The notes: generated by a model from the sequence alone, not told the origin. 64,000 nt of DNA from Lactiplantibacillus fabifermentans DSM 21115 (GCF_000498955.2 NZ_AYGX02000070.1:30590-94589); one strand, 5' to 3'. Shown: positions 44,124-53,080, counted from the stretch's first letter. Translations and numbers: made by a program.

Positions 44124-44676
44124 CAACACCATCCTCTGCTACTAATAGTGTGTCTAATAAAATATCATAGTCATCCACCGGCCACTGCGCCGTTTTAAAG
44201 GCCATCTCGCGGTAGGCCAACGTCAGTTTAGTCCCGGTGAAGTCGGCTAAGTAGCGGTCGTAATACCCGCCACCAAAACCAATCCGGGCGTGCCGGTCTA
44301 GACTATAACCAAGACCCGGCACGAGTATCAAATCAATTTTTGATTTATCCACTGGCGTCCCCGTCGTTGGTTCCAAGATACCAAACTTGGTCCGCGCCAA
44401 CGGACTCGTGGCCGTATGTGGCAAAAAGGCCATCTGTCGGTGCGGCAAGGTTTGCGGAATCACAACGTTTTTCCCCGCCGCCCAGGCCGCGGCCATAATC
44501 GGTTGCGTGTTGACTTCAATCGGACTACTGATAGTCACCGCAATCGTTTGAGCTTGCTGCCAAGCCGACGGTTGCGTTAATTGCGCTAATAAGTTCGCCG
44601 TCTGGACTTGCCGACTAGCCGGTGTCATTTGTTGCAACCGTGCCAGCTGTTGTTGTCGAAATGCTTTCTTCTCCAC
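44110..44676 (-). CDS. 5-formyltetrahydrofolate cyclo-ligase
   Basis: Converts 5-formyl-THF to 5,10-methenyl-THF with ATP, recovering folate from the storage form. Motifs: N-terminal Lys/Arg helix EKKAFRQQQLARL, and the C-terminal LVPGLGYSLDRHARIGFGGG followed by YYDRYL. GTG at 44676 has GGAGG at 7 nt; the frame stays open to 44835 but that part overlaps an intergenic structured element. About 188 aa, usual length. Confidence 0.93.
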   Translation of the reverse strand: MEKKAFRQQQLARLQQMTPASRQVQTANLLAQLTQPSAWQQAQTIAVTISSPIEVNTQPIMAAAWAAGKNVVIPQTLPHRQMAFLPHTATSPLARTKFGILEPTTGTPVDKSKIDLILVPGLGYSLDRHARIGFGGGYYDRYLADFTGTKLTLAYREMAFKTAQWPVDDYDILLDTLLVAEDGVDDKD

Positions 44677-44773
44677 GGGACGCCCTCCCTTTTTGATGCC
44701 AAAATAACTTGCTAAGTGAGTTTGGGGCAAAACCCCAAACTCTTTTTGTGTCTCCGAATATTTATGGCCGAAA

Positions 44774-44885
44774 CGTGGGACAAAAGGCTGCTCCCTCCGC
44801 TTAGCTACGAAAGACAAACGATTGAAAGCCCACAATCATTCATCTTTCTAGGCTATGCTCGGTAGCAACCCGCCTTTCGTCCCAC
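44774..44885. repeat. Structured inverted-repeat element (112 bp)
   Basis: Outer stem GTGGGACAAAAGGC (44775-44788) with GCCTTTCGTCCCAC (44872-44885), one mismatch. Inside, TAGC..GAAAGA pairs with TCTTTC..GCTA, closing on a small ATTG/CAAT hairpin near 44821. It differs from the three-arm family in layout. GTGGGAC-type inverted repeats are common between genes of lactobacilli and enterococci. Confidence 0.6.
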
Positions 44886-44909
44886 TCTCATTTACTGAGT
44901 AATAAAAAA

Positions 44910-45024
44910 ATCTCATTCATTAACAGGCATGATAAAAAAATCATGCTGTTGCCAACAAATGAGATACCCATTGTCCATAGATGACAATGTGACAAATAAC
45001 AACAGGTAACCCCGTTGTTATTTG
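44910..45024. other. Three consecutive hairpins between 5-FCL and rpmG
   Basis: ATCTCATT/AATGAGAT (44910-44917/44958-44965) encloses GCATGAT/ATCATGC; then CATTGTC/GACAATG (44969-44975/44983-44989); then CAAATAACAAC/GTTGTTATTTG (44993-45003/45014-45024), the last overlapping the rpmG stop codon. The last one may end the rpmG transcript, though no good T tract follows on the minus strand. Confidence 0.6.
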
Positions 45025-45167
45025 GTTTCACGATGTAAAGTTACTTTGTGTTCCCGTGGACAGTACTTCTTAAATTCAACGCGATCAGGATTGTTCCGAC
45101 GGTTTTTTGAAGATAAGTAGTTACGTTCATGGCATTCTGTACATTCAAGTGTAATGTGTACCCGCAT
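45018..45167 (-). CDS. rpmG: Ribosomal protein bL33, zinc-ligand-deficient form
   Basis: 49-aa 50S protein starting [20 protein letters not shown], ending [11 protein letters not shown] at 45167 follows GGAGGG. The first CxxC pair is present but the second reads YCPREH, with only one Cys, so zinc binding in the standard C4 form is not possible. Lactobacilli usually carry several L33 paralogues, which differ in zinc ligands and can replace each other when zinc is scarce. Confidence 0.95.
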   Translation of the reverse strand: MRVHITLECTECHERNYLSSKNRRNNPDRVEFKKYCPREHKVTLHRETK

Positions 45168-45242
45168 GGTGTTGACCCTCCAAACTCATTCGCATAATAC
45201 AGGGCCAAAGCCCTTAACTTGAACTACTATACCATTAACTGT

Positions 45243-45273
45243 AAAAAAATACCAGTATCAATTAAGATACTGG
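45243..45273 (-). terminator. Terminator of the pbp gene
   Basis: CCAGTATC (45252-45259) pairs with GATACTGG (45266-45273), then a T tract on the minus strand. Confidence 0.87.
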
Positions 45274-45293
45274 CATTTTGATAACAAATCTTA

Positions 45294-47333
45294 TTATTTC
45301 GAGTAGTACTTCCAAAAGGCGTTGTAAATTTCCTTACCGGCAGTGTAGTTGGCAGTTGAACTTGCCGTCGTACTCATCCCAGGAAAGGCAATCGCGATGA
45401 CGACCTTCGGATTCTTGTAAGGTCCATACATTGCTAAACTCATCGTTTCGGTTTCCGTCGTCCCATGGTAAGTTTGGGCAGTCCCAGACTTAGCCGCCAC
45501 GGATGGCGTTAAGCTGGCTAATTCAGAACCAGTCTTATAACTACTCGTCCCATGGACCACATCCCAATAACCAGTGTGCACGACATCCCAGTATGATGAT
45601 GGTACCGAAACTGTATTTAACACACGTGAAGTAACATTCGTCTTGACTTTACCTTGCGAACCGTCCGCGTTGGTCCCCGTAATAGCGGACACCACGTGCG
45701 GCGCGATCCGACGACCACCATTGGCCATCGTCGACATGTATTGAGCAACTTGCAACGTCGTATACGAGTCGTAGTTACCGAAGGACAAGTCTAACGCTTT
45801 ACCAATATCAGTCTGGGTAGAAGAACCTTGATACCCGGACGCTTCACCTGGCAAGTCAATCCCGGTCTTAACCCCGAGCCCGAATTCGTTGAAGTAACCC
45901 CGTAACTTCGAGAAGACAGACGTCGACATCGTCAACGCTTTCCCCGAAGCATAGTTGAAGTTACCTTCCTTCATCGCTAATTGCATCATGTACGAGTTAG
46001 AAGAAACTTCCATCGCAGTTGAGGCATTCAGTGACAAATTGGCGGAACCAGTCTTATTGAACCATGACGTCTTAGAAGCCGTCCCGGCTAACTTGATTGG
46101 TTGGTCGGTCAAAGTACTGTTCGTTGGCGTGATGACCCCATCTTGCAAGGCCCCCATAACCGTGGCACCCTTAACAACCGACCCCATAACGAAGGTTTGG
46201 TTGATGGTCCCTAAGGCGTTTTCGGTGATTTTCCCGGTACTAATGTTCCGCGAAACACCGGCTAAGGCGTAAACCGCCCCCGTATTAGGATTCATGACCA
46301 CGGCGTAGGCTCCGGGCATGTAAGGGTTCGAACTGGCATTAGAATTAACAACGGACTTCATAATACTTTGAACTTTCGCTTGGAACTTGGAGTTGATCGT
46401 CAAATCGACGTTATCACCCTTTTGGCCACCATACTTCTTAACTTCTTTTTTGATGACGCCATCTTGAGTTTTAACTTCGGTTTGTGACTTTGTTCCCTTT
46501 AAGACGTTTTCGTATTGCTTTTCAATTTGACTAGACCCGACGGAATCATTCCGTGAATAGCCTTCTGCCAAATACGTCTTAATGTAATCACTAGGTAACC
46601 CAGCCTTTTCAGTCGTAACGGTCCCGAGCACACTACTCATACTCGTCCCGTTAGGATAACTCCGCGTCCACGCAGTCCCGACTTTAACACCTGGCATTTC
46701 GGATTGGTGTTCACCAATTTCCGCTAATTCGGTACTCGTGACCCCCGTCGACTTCAAGTTGACGGTTGATAACGAATAAGCTGAACTCATCTTATAGTAG
46801 ATGGCTGCAGCCACTTTTTGCTGATCGGTAAAGTCACTAATTAAGTGCTTTTCCGTATAAGCAACTTCACGCGCATACAATACATCAGAATCGGTAGACG
46901 TCTTGACCTTTTTAGCAACAGCCTTCAAATTACTAGCACTTGCCAAGTAATAATCAGCCATATTACGATCAGTCAACGTCGAAGTTGAAATGGTCATGTA
47001 ATCACTCAACTTCGTTGCAACGGAGTACATCTTTGAAGAAGCTACACTCAAACCTTTTGTATATTGAATCGCTTGATGGGATTTATTCCCGACGAGGACC
47101 CGGCCCTTAGAATCATAGATGGACCCCCGTTGCACGTTCGCTGTCGCCGTCGTGTTGTTAGCCGAGTTAACCGTGGAAGCAAATTTGCCACCATAGTCAA
47201 CTTGTAAATAAGCTAACTGCGCGATCAGTGCCGCAAACAGCAAAAAAACGATGAAAAACAAAAAATTTAATCGAAATGGAATGTGTGACTTATTGGTGTC
47301 ACTTTTCACATCTATTTTCTTAAACAGTTTCAA
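45294..47333 (-). CDS. Class B penicillin-binding protein (transpeptidase, PBP2 type)
   Basis: Cross-links peptidoglycan during elongation; probable partner of a SEDS glycosyltransferase such as RodA. 679 aa: cytosolic N-terminus, TM helix (about 23-45), PBP dimerisation domain (about 60-310), then the transpeptidase with the active Ser in SVVK (about 388), the SSN motif in VSSNSYMM (about 444) and KSGTAQ (about 611). No PASTA domains, so it is not PBP2x. Followed by rpmG, a typical lactobacillar pbp2-rpmG order. Confidence 0.92.
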   Translation of the reverse strand: MKLFKKIDVKSDTNKSHIPFRLNFLFFIVFLLFAALIAQLAYLQVDYGGKFASTVNSANNTTATANVQRGSIYDSKGRVLVGNKSHQAIQYTKGLSVASSKMYSVATKLSDYMTISTSTLTDRNMADYYLASASNLKAVAKKVKTSTDSDVLYAREVAYTEKHLISDFTDQQKVAAAIYYKMSSAYSLSTVNLKSTGVTSTELAEIGEHQSEMPGVKVGTAWTRSYPNGTSMSSVLGTVTTEKAGLPSDYIKTYLAEGYSRNDSVGSSQIEKQYENVLKGTKSQTEVKTQDGVIKKEVKKYGGQKGDNVDLTINSKFQAKVQSIMKSVVNSNASSNPYMPGAYAVVMNPNTGAVYALAGVSRNISTGKITENALGTINQTFVMGSVVKGATVMGALQDGVITPTNSTLTDQPIKLAGTASKTSWFNKTGSANLSLNASTAMEVSSNSYMMQLAMKEGNFNYASGKALTMSTSVFSKLRGYFNEFGLGVKTGIDLPGEASGYQGSSTQTDIGKALDLSFGNYDSYTTLQVAQYMSTMANGGRRIAPHVVSAITGTNADGSQGKVKTNVTSRVLNTVSVPSSYWDVVHTGYWDVVHGTSSYKTGSELASLTPSVAAKSGTAQTYHGTTETETMSLAMYGPYKNPKVVIAIAFPGMSTTASSTANYTAGKEIYNAFWKYYSK

Positions 47334-47422
47334 ATCTCAGGCTCCCGTTCTTAATTTGGCAAACCTTTTACAAGTTTTGCCAGACGTTACTAACAATCCT
47401 AGATAATTGCGCTACTTATGCT

Positions 47423-47451
47423 ATTTTAGCCTACGTGCATTTACCAATCAA
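47423..47451 (-). promoter_or_regulatory. Candidate promoter of the pbp gene
   Basis: On the minus strand TTGATT (47446-47451) and TAAAAT (47423-47428) are 17 bp apart, about 90 bp upstream of the start. Confidence 0.55.
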
Positions 47452-47929
47452 TAGTCTACTATAATTCAAGCGTTTTCGCATTCTTGACGAAACGAATTTA
47501 TAAGCATCTTTAAGAATATTTGTATTTAGCAGGCCTTTTGTGGGGTGTTTATGCGACTTTTTTACGCGTTAGGTCACGCTTTAGCCGCAATTTTAAATTT
47601 TTATTGAAGTTTAAAATGCCCAATTCGTTAGCTTGCGATTAATTGCGGTAATCATCGTTGTCGGTCAAATAACTACCATTAAGATCAACTCAATTGGCAA
47701 ATAACCTTTTGATCAAATTGTCATCGGCATTACTCCATCCCGATTAGTTCAGCGACAATCATACTTGGCCAACCGATTCCAGTGGAAAGCCGGCCTTAAA
47801 TTTTTCATAAAAAAGGTTTAATACAAGTGTTGCACTACTTATGCTATCCTAGACGATAGACATAAAATTTCAGCGATTAGTTTTAAGCGGCTAACCGTTA
47901 GTAATTCAATAGAGATTGAGGTGGCATTT
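47452..47929. other. Intergenic region between pbp and yfhO
   Basis: Divergent promoter region of about 480 bp. Near its right end lies TGCTATCCT (47842-47850), an extended -10 for yfhO, about 80 bp before the start. A near-identical stretch, CTACTTATGCTAT, also occurs at 47411-47423. No gene or repeat was seen. Confidence 0.45.
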
Positions 47930-50578
47930 TTGAAAATCCGTCGTATTTTTGACAAACAAACTTGGCCGCTATGGATAAGTTTTTGGCTACCATTATTAAT
48001 AATGACTGGCTACTTTATTTATCGTCACATGGCGCCGTTTGGTTCCAGCAGTTTGCTGACGGTCGATCTAGGCCAACAATATGTTGATTTATTCGCCTAT
48101 TTCCGGCATACCTTGCTGCATGATCCAAGTGCATTCTTCTATTCCTTTTCTAAAACCATTGGTGGTGAAATGGTCGGGGTCTGGGCTTACTACTTAATGA
48201 GTCCATTCAACTTAATTTACTTGCTGTTTCCAGGCACGTCGATTACAACCGGTATTTTCATCGTCACCGTTTTAAAATATGGTTGTGCGGGCTGGGCTTT
48301 CGGGTGGTTACTCACCAAAACAAAGACTCAATCAGGCTGGCTCGTGCCAGTCTTCAGTACCGCTTATGCCATGATGGGGTGGATGATTGCCAACCAATTA
48401 AACATGATTTGGTTAGACACCACTGCCATTTTACCGTTAGTGATTTTAGGACTTGAACGCCTCTTCACGACCGGTAAAGTGCGTTGGTTCGCCGGCTGGT
48501 TAGCTGTCATGCTGATTGATAACTACTACATGGGTTATATGGTGGTCATATTCGCCTGCTTATATTGGGTCTATGGTGCTACCAAGTATTGGGAAAATTT
48601 CAAGACTTTCTGGATTCACGTTGGCAAATTTGCTTGGGGCGGCTTCTTAGCCTTTTGCCTCTCTGCTTGGTTGCTACTCCCAACCATCTGGGCGTTATCG
48701 CAAAGTAAAGCCCAGTATAATGTCACAAAAATTCACTGGAAGCTTGAATACGCGCCGTGGAAAATGTTGGCGAAATTCGTTACTGGCACCTTTAACTTTA
48801 ACCAGATGCCTTCTGGGCAACCGAACTTCTACATTGCTTGGATTGCCATTTTAGGGTTCATCTTATTCTTCTTGCGTCGCCGGCCAAAATGGCCAGTTAA
48901 GGTGAGTGCTTTAATTGTCACCGGCGTCTTGTTACTGTCATTTTGTTACGAACCTTTGGACTTACTTTGGCACGCGGGCCAATTTCCAGTCTGGTACCCG
49001 TACCGTTTCTCGTTTGTCTTCTGCTTCTGGATTGTCTGGATTGGCGCGCAAGCTTTAACTGAGAAACTGACCATCAAGTGGTGGCAAGGCGTCGTCATGC
49101 TCGTCATTTTAACGGGTATCTTCGGCACCGTTTATCTTAACTTGAAACACGTCAGTTACGTGACGACCGCCAACTTGGCCATTACAATTGGTTTAGCCGG
49201 TGTGTCACTCGTCTTATTGTTAGTACCAAAACGTAACGCATTGATTTATCAAATCATCGCCCTCTTACTCGTCGCTGTCGATATGACCACGTATGCTGTA
49301 TCTTCTTTAAATAATATCTCCTACGTGTCGCAAAGCGAATTTGGTAACTACACCAGTATTTTAGACAAAACTGTTAAGAAGATTCAAAGTAGCAACAGTG
49401 GCTTTTATCGTATCGGTAAGACCTTCACGCGAACTAAAGATGATCCGATGCAAGCCTCCTACAATGGTGCGGACCACTTCAGTTCGACCTTTGAAAGTAT
49501 TATTCCAAACTTCTTTGGGTCAATTGGCCAACCGGATGGTGACGGGGTCGTCACTTATACGAATGGGACGCTAATTACGGATTCCCTCTTAGATATGCAA
49601 TATTTCATGGATAAGAAAGTCCCAACCGCCCAACAAAACAATGCCAACTATAATAGTTATATTCCTGTTACGAGTACTCGGACAGACTTGGTGAACTATA
49701 AGAAGTCTTCGAAGCTCAGCAATAGCAAAGTTACCACGTACAAGAATCCGTACGCGCTTGGTTTAGGTTTTGCGGCTTCGGATAAGATTACCAAACTCAA
49801 AGTTTCTAAAACCACCGGTGATCCGATTGCGCGTCAAGAATTGATTTACCAAACGTTAGCTAATCGGTCAACTTCGGGTTTGATTTCCGCGCAAAACTTT
49901 GATGAAGTTATTTTCCAAAATGTTAAAAAAGTCACTACTTTGACGGGATCGGTCGTTAACAAGCAAAACTTAGCGAAAACGGGGTCGATTTACTTTAAGT
50001 TCACGCCTAAGACGAATGATTCATATTACATTACCTTAGGCGCCAACTTATCGTCCGCCAACGCGAGTTACTACATCAATGGTAAAGAGCTGAAGCAATA
50101 CCCAACTTATCGCCATACGATTGCGGTTAACGTTGCCAGTCACGCTAAAGGTAAGACGATTACTTTTGGGATTCAAATGAAGAAAACGTCCTTGTGGTTG
50201 CAAAACTTCACCCTCTATAAATTGAATAACACGCAATTTAAGAAGTCGGCGACGAAGTTACAACAATCACCTTGGAACATTACGAAACATTCCAGCCGGA
50301 AGATTACGGGGACCATCAACATTAAGCAAAAGCACCAAGTCTTAATGACGACGATTCCGTACTCAAAGGGCTGGCATGCCACCGTTGATGGTAAGGCTGT
50401 ATCCACTAAGAAAGTCATCAATACTTTCGTGGCCGTCCCACTCAGCAAAGGCAAGCATACGGTTACGTTAACGTATCGCCCACCATTCATGGTCACCGGT
50501 TCCATTATTACTGGTGTCGCCGCGCTTGGAACAGTTGGCTGGTTTGTCGTTAAACGCCGACGCCGTCAAGATGCTTAA
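47930..50578 (+). CDS. YfhO-family polytopic membrane protein
   Basis: About 882-aa GT-C-like membrane protein of the YfhO family, whose members are linked to glycosylation of lipoteichoic acid or wall polymers outside the membrane. Around 12 TM helices occupy residues 15-460, with the conserved GSSSLLTVDLGQQYVD loop and IGGEMVGVWAYYLMSPFNLI early on. A large outside beta-rich domain (about 470-850) and a final TM plus RRRRQ tail follow. TTG at 47930 has GAGGTGG at the right distance; a GTG at 47921 lies inside that site. Monocistronic. Confidence 0.9.
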   Translation: MKIRRIFDKQTWPLWISFWLPLLIMTGYFIYRHMAPFGSSSLLTVDLGQQYVDLFAYFRHTLLHDPSAFFYSFSKTIGGEMVGVWAYYLMSPFNLIYLLFPGTSITTGIFIVTVLKYGCAGWAFGWLLTKTKTQSGWLVPVFSTAYAMMGWMIANQLNMIWLDTTAILPLVILGLERLFTTGKVRWFAGWLAVMLIDNYYMGYMVVIFACLYWVYGATKYWENFKTFWIHVGKFAWGGFLAFCLSAWLLLPTIWALSQSKAQYNVTKIHWKLEYAPWKMLAKFVTGTFNFNQMPSGQPNFYIAWIAILGFILFFLRRRPKWPVKVSALIVTGVLLLSFCYEPLDLLWHAGQFPVWYPYRFSFVFCFWIVWIGAQALTEKLTIKWWQGVVMLVILTGIFGTVYLNLKHVSYVTTANLAITIGLAGVSLVLLLVPKRNALIYQIIALLLVAVDMTTYAVSSLNNISYVSQSEFGNYTSILDKTVKKIQSSNSGFYRIGKTFTRTKDDPMQASYNGADHFSSTFESIIPNFFGSIGQPDGDGVVTYTNGTLITDSLLDMQYFMDKKVPTAQQNNANYNSYIPVTSTRTDLVNYKKSSKLSNSKVTTYKNPYALGLGFAASDKITKLKVSKTTGDPIARQELIYQTLANRSTSGLISAQNFDEVIFQNVKKVTTLTGSVVNKQNLAKTGSIYFKFTPKTNDSYYITLGANLSSANASYYINGKELKQYPTYRHTIAVNVASHAKGKTITFGIQMKKTSLWLQNFTLYKLNNTQFKKSATKLQQSPWNITKHSSRKITGTINIKQKHQVLMTTIPYSKGWHATVDGKAVSTKKVINTFVAVPLSKGKHTVTLTYRPPFMVTGSIITGVAALGTVGWFVVKRRRRQDA

Positions 50579-50613
50579 TTAGCCGCACGAATGGTTCTAT
50601 CATTGCAATAAGC

Positions 50614-50656
50614 AAAACGGTCATCACCAATTTTTTCTTGGTGATGACCGTTTTTT
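50614..50656 (+). terminator. Terminator of yfhO
   Basis: AAAACGGTCATCACCAA (50614-50630) pairs perfectly with TTGGTGATGACCGTTTT (50638-50654), then T residues. Confidence 0.95.
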
Positions 50657-50871
50657 GTGTTATTTGAGTACTGCGCGCTATTAAACTTGCAAACTTACGA
50701 GTGCCAATCAGATTTTGGTCCACTAGCTAATGAGTGTCGGTCAGCTAATAATCAACCCAAACACCCTACAACACTTACTTGAGTGCTTTCTTTAAGTTAG
50801 TTACTACCACAAAATTACTTTTCAATTCAAATGATGACTACCCCTGCCATTTTTAGTCAAGAACTCATTCA

Positions 50872-51240
50872 GTTGGACGTCAGCAATAATGGAAGTCCCC
50901 GTTTGGCCGAGCTTACGCCACCGACATCTTTGAAGGTTCTGGTTATTAATGGCTAATTTTTGATGCGAACAACCACCATCAAAAATGTTCAACCACATTT
51001 TAATATACTTACGTTATTTTGAAACCGAGCTAAGATTAGCAGTGCTAACCGTAATGGAATCGTCCTGAAAGTGGTGTTAACGGGCGTTTTTTGGCCGTTT
51101 ACACCACGGACGCCTTTTGAGACTTGCTTTTCAGGCTCAAAAGCGAGGTCCAAGACCGCTTCTCAGGCTTGGACCGGTCCCAGCACGATGGAATTACGGT
51201 CAGCCAACTGCGGCAATTGGAATTATCGCTGACGTCCAAC
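50872..51240 (+). repeat. Subtype B repeat, split copy interrupted by another copy
   Basis: GTTGGACGTCAGCAATAAT (50872-50890) is the inverted match (18 of 19) of 51222-51240. The left piece continues to about 50934 with GGAAGTCC, CCGTTTGGCC and TTACGCCACCGAC, which is the first arm of a subtype B element. The right piece TGGAATTATCGCTGACG.. is the right closing-stem strand. The middle and last arms are absent; in their place lies a complete copy (50941-51217). A nested insertion is the simplest reading. Confidence 0.7.
50941..51217 (+). repeat. Structured repeat element, subtype B, copy 3 with left flank
   Basis: Flank 50941-51038 begins GGTTATTAATGGCTA and holds ACAACCACCATC and TTGAAACCGAGC as in copy 2. 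Core 51039-51211: closing stem 51039-51068 with 51181-51211; first arm GTGGTGTTAACGG/CCGTTTACACCAC with loop GCGTTTTTTGG; second arm CTTTTGAG/CTCAAAAG; last arm GGTCCAAG/CTTGGACC with ACCGCTT. Against copy 1, GGCG/CGCC in the first arm became GGTG/CACC, again a paired change. Confidence 0.85.
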
Positions 51241-51253
51241 GGCAACGCCATGT

Positions 51254-51559
51254 TTATTCTTGATTAGGTAAATACTCATATTTAGGCCCGTCATTTTCTG
51301 CATCGAAGTCTACAGTCAAGTCGTAGCCTTTGAAGAACCATTCATCACGGTCGTTGACGTAATAGTTAACGCCATCCTTTTCCGTCGTGGCAATCGGTTT
51401 ATGGGGTTCGTCATCACGCATTAAGCCGATGGAAAAACCACTGTGAACGGCCGTCTTGCCATAGGTCTTACCAAAAAAGCGCACACCATTGCCAGCTGTC
51501 ACACCCATGTCGTCATGGAACCACTTACTAGCCGCATCCGTAATTATAATTTTCATCAC
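51254..51559 (-). CDS. HesB/YneR-like protein without cysteines
   Basis: About 100-aa protein with the HesB/IscA-like fold pattern (KIIITDAASKWFHDDMGV at the start, VRFFGKTYGKTAVHSGFSIGL in the core, NDRDEWFFKGYDLTVDFD near the end). It has no cysteine at all, so it cannot be an Fe-S carrier like IscA; it resembles the YneR branch of unknown role. The start may be GTG 51559 or ATG 51556 behind GAGGTGAA. Confidence 0.82.
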   Translation of the reverse strand: MMKIIITDAASKWFHDDMGVTAGNGVRFFGKTYGKTAVHSGFSIGLMRDDEPHKPIATTEKDGVNYYVNDRDEWFFKGYDLTVDFDAENDGPKYEYLPNQE

Positions 51560-51748
51560 GTTTCACCTCGTTGTTGTAATCGATTACAACTCATTGTGCC
51601 CGTTTCTTTGGCAAAAATCAACATTGCAACTCACTGAACAAACCAGCTAACCACTTAGGTTGCGCTCATGACCACTTAGGCGATTCTGATTTACAAGCAC
51701 CGGTTAAGTATGGTCTACTGTAAACATTGATGAAAGGAGTTGGGAAAT

Positions 51749-52204
51749 TTGGAGGTCGAGATCCACACGGACGCTCAGCTAGCGGAACCCATTATTAACT
51801 TAACCGTACCAGTCGATTATCCGGACCGCGACGCCCTGGTAGCCGCGCTACAAGCGCTCAGTGTGACCCCGACTGGTTTGACGGTCACCCAGCAAGACCA
51901 GACCATTCAGCTGCCGTTAACCGCGGTGATATTTATTGAAGCTGCGGGCCACTTAGTGATGGTCCATACAATCGACCAAGCGTATCGGATTAATCAATCA
52001 CTGACAAGTTTAAGTGAGACGTTACCGGCCAACTTCTCGCGGATTTCCAAATCAGCTATCGTTAACCGCACTGCGATTTACGCATTGAGTAAGACCTTAA
52101 CTGGCAACTTGTTGACATTCAATCAATCGCATAAACAGTTGTACGTCTCCAGACGTTATGTGCAACCATTAAAATTAGCACTCGAAAGGGATCATCATTT
52201 ATGA
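51749..52204 (+). CDS. LytTR-domain transcriptional regulator
   Basis: About 151-aa protein. N-terminal about 55 residues are unassigned; the C-terminal about 95 residues are a LytTR DNA-binding domain (AVIFIEAAGHLVMVHT.., LPANFSRISKSAIVNRTAI.., KQLYVSRRYVQPLKL). No receiver domain, so it is a stand-alone LytTR factor of the kind paired with a small membrane protein. TTG at 51749 follows AAAGGAG at 9 nt. ATGA overlap with the next gene. Confidence 0.9.
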   Translation: MEVEIHTDAQLAEPIINLTVPVDYPDRDALVAALQALSVTPTGLTVTQQDQTIQLPLTAVIFIEAAGHLVMVHTIDQAYRINQSLTSLSETLPANFSRISKSAIVNRTAIYALSKTLTGNLLTFNQSHKQLYVSRRYVQPLKLALERDHHL

Positions 52205-52923
52205 AAACACGTTGGTTTTGGGGCGGCTTCTTTATTTTAAGCGCCGTCATCTTAGTAACAAACGCCCTCGGTATTTTCGAATATCGGATTGGCTTCTTCA
52301 CCTTGATTATGACGATTGCGTTAGTCGCTGCTTTACTAGGCAGTCTTCGCGAATTAAACATGCCAGGCGTCGTCTTTAGCGTGGCGTTTATGGCCATTAT
52401 CTACGCGCGACCACTCCACATTACCGCACTAGTGCCGTGGACGATTCTCGGGGCGGCGGTCCTGCTCAGCATGGGACTAGGCTTATTGATTCACCCCCGT
52501 CATCGCAATTGGGAACGGCGCTATCGACACCATCATTTTCACGAACATTGGCGCGGCGATGGCTTTGAAGAAACTAACACCGCCACCGTTGATGATGCCA
52601 ACGTCAACTTAGACTTATCCATGGCCAATAGTATTCGCTATATCCACAGTAATGACTTACAAACCGCTAATATTCACGTTAATATGGCTGGTGCTAAATT
52701 GTACTTCGACGATGTCCAATTGCACAATCAACAAGCAACCTTTAACATCGACGTCTCATTAAGCGGCGTGGAACTATATGTCCCCAAGACTTGGCAACTC
52801 GACTGCCAACTCAACAACAATCTCGGCCATATCACCGAAACCGGCCACGCCGAAAGTGCTGGTCCAGCGGTTACTTTGATTGGAAGTGTCTCGCTTGGTG
52901 AATTAACGATTATTTATATTTAA
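52201..52923 (+). CDS. LiaF-like membrane protein, partner of the LytTR regulator
   Basis: 240-aa protein with four TM helices in the first 100 residues, a His/Arg-rich cytosolic linker (HRNWERRYRHHHFHEHW), and a soluble domain (about 125-240) with the LiaF C-terminal pattern VNLDLSMANSIRYIHSNDLQ..NMAGAKLYFDDVQL..DVSLSGVELYVPKTW. LiaF proteins inhibit envelope-stress signalling; here it is coupled by a 4-bp overlap to a LytTR factor, so it probably gates that regulator. Confidence 0.85.
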   Translation: MKTRWFWGGFFILSAVILVTNALGIFEYRIGFFTLIMTIALVAALLGSLRELNMPGVVFSVAFMAIIYARPLHITALVPWTILGAAVLLSMGLGLLIHPRHRNWERRYRHHHFHEHWRGDGFEETNTATVDDANVNLDLSMANSIRYIHSNDLQTANIHVNMAGAKLYFDDVQLHNQQATFNIDVSLSGVELYVPKTWQLDCQLNNNLGHITETGHAESAGPAVTLIGSVSLGELTIIYI

Positions 52924-53041
52924 GCACGTTCCAAGCATTCCGCTACCAAGAACGTTGATGTGTGTAATGGCAAATATTAGATATTTATCGTTTTTCGGAT
53001 AAATTGATGCTATTGAGAAATTTTGCCACTTAAACATCGAT

Positions 53042-53080
53042 AAACCACCTGATGAGCTTAATTCATTAGGTGGTTTATTT
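53042..53080 (+). terminator. Probable terminator of the LytTR/LiaF-like pair
   Basis: AAACCACCT (53042-53050) pairs with AGGTGGTTT (53068-53076), followed by ATTT. It is about 120 bp beyond the stop. Confidence 0.6.

Noticed and set aside
44677..44835. N-terminal extension of the 5-FCL protein by 53 residues
   Set aside because: The extension translates part of a structured intergenic element and lacks a ribosome site; GTG 44676 has a good one.
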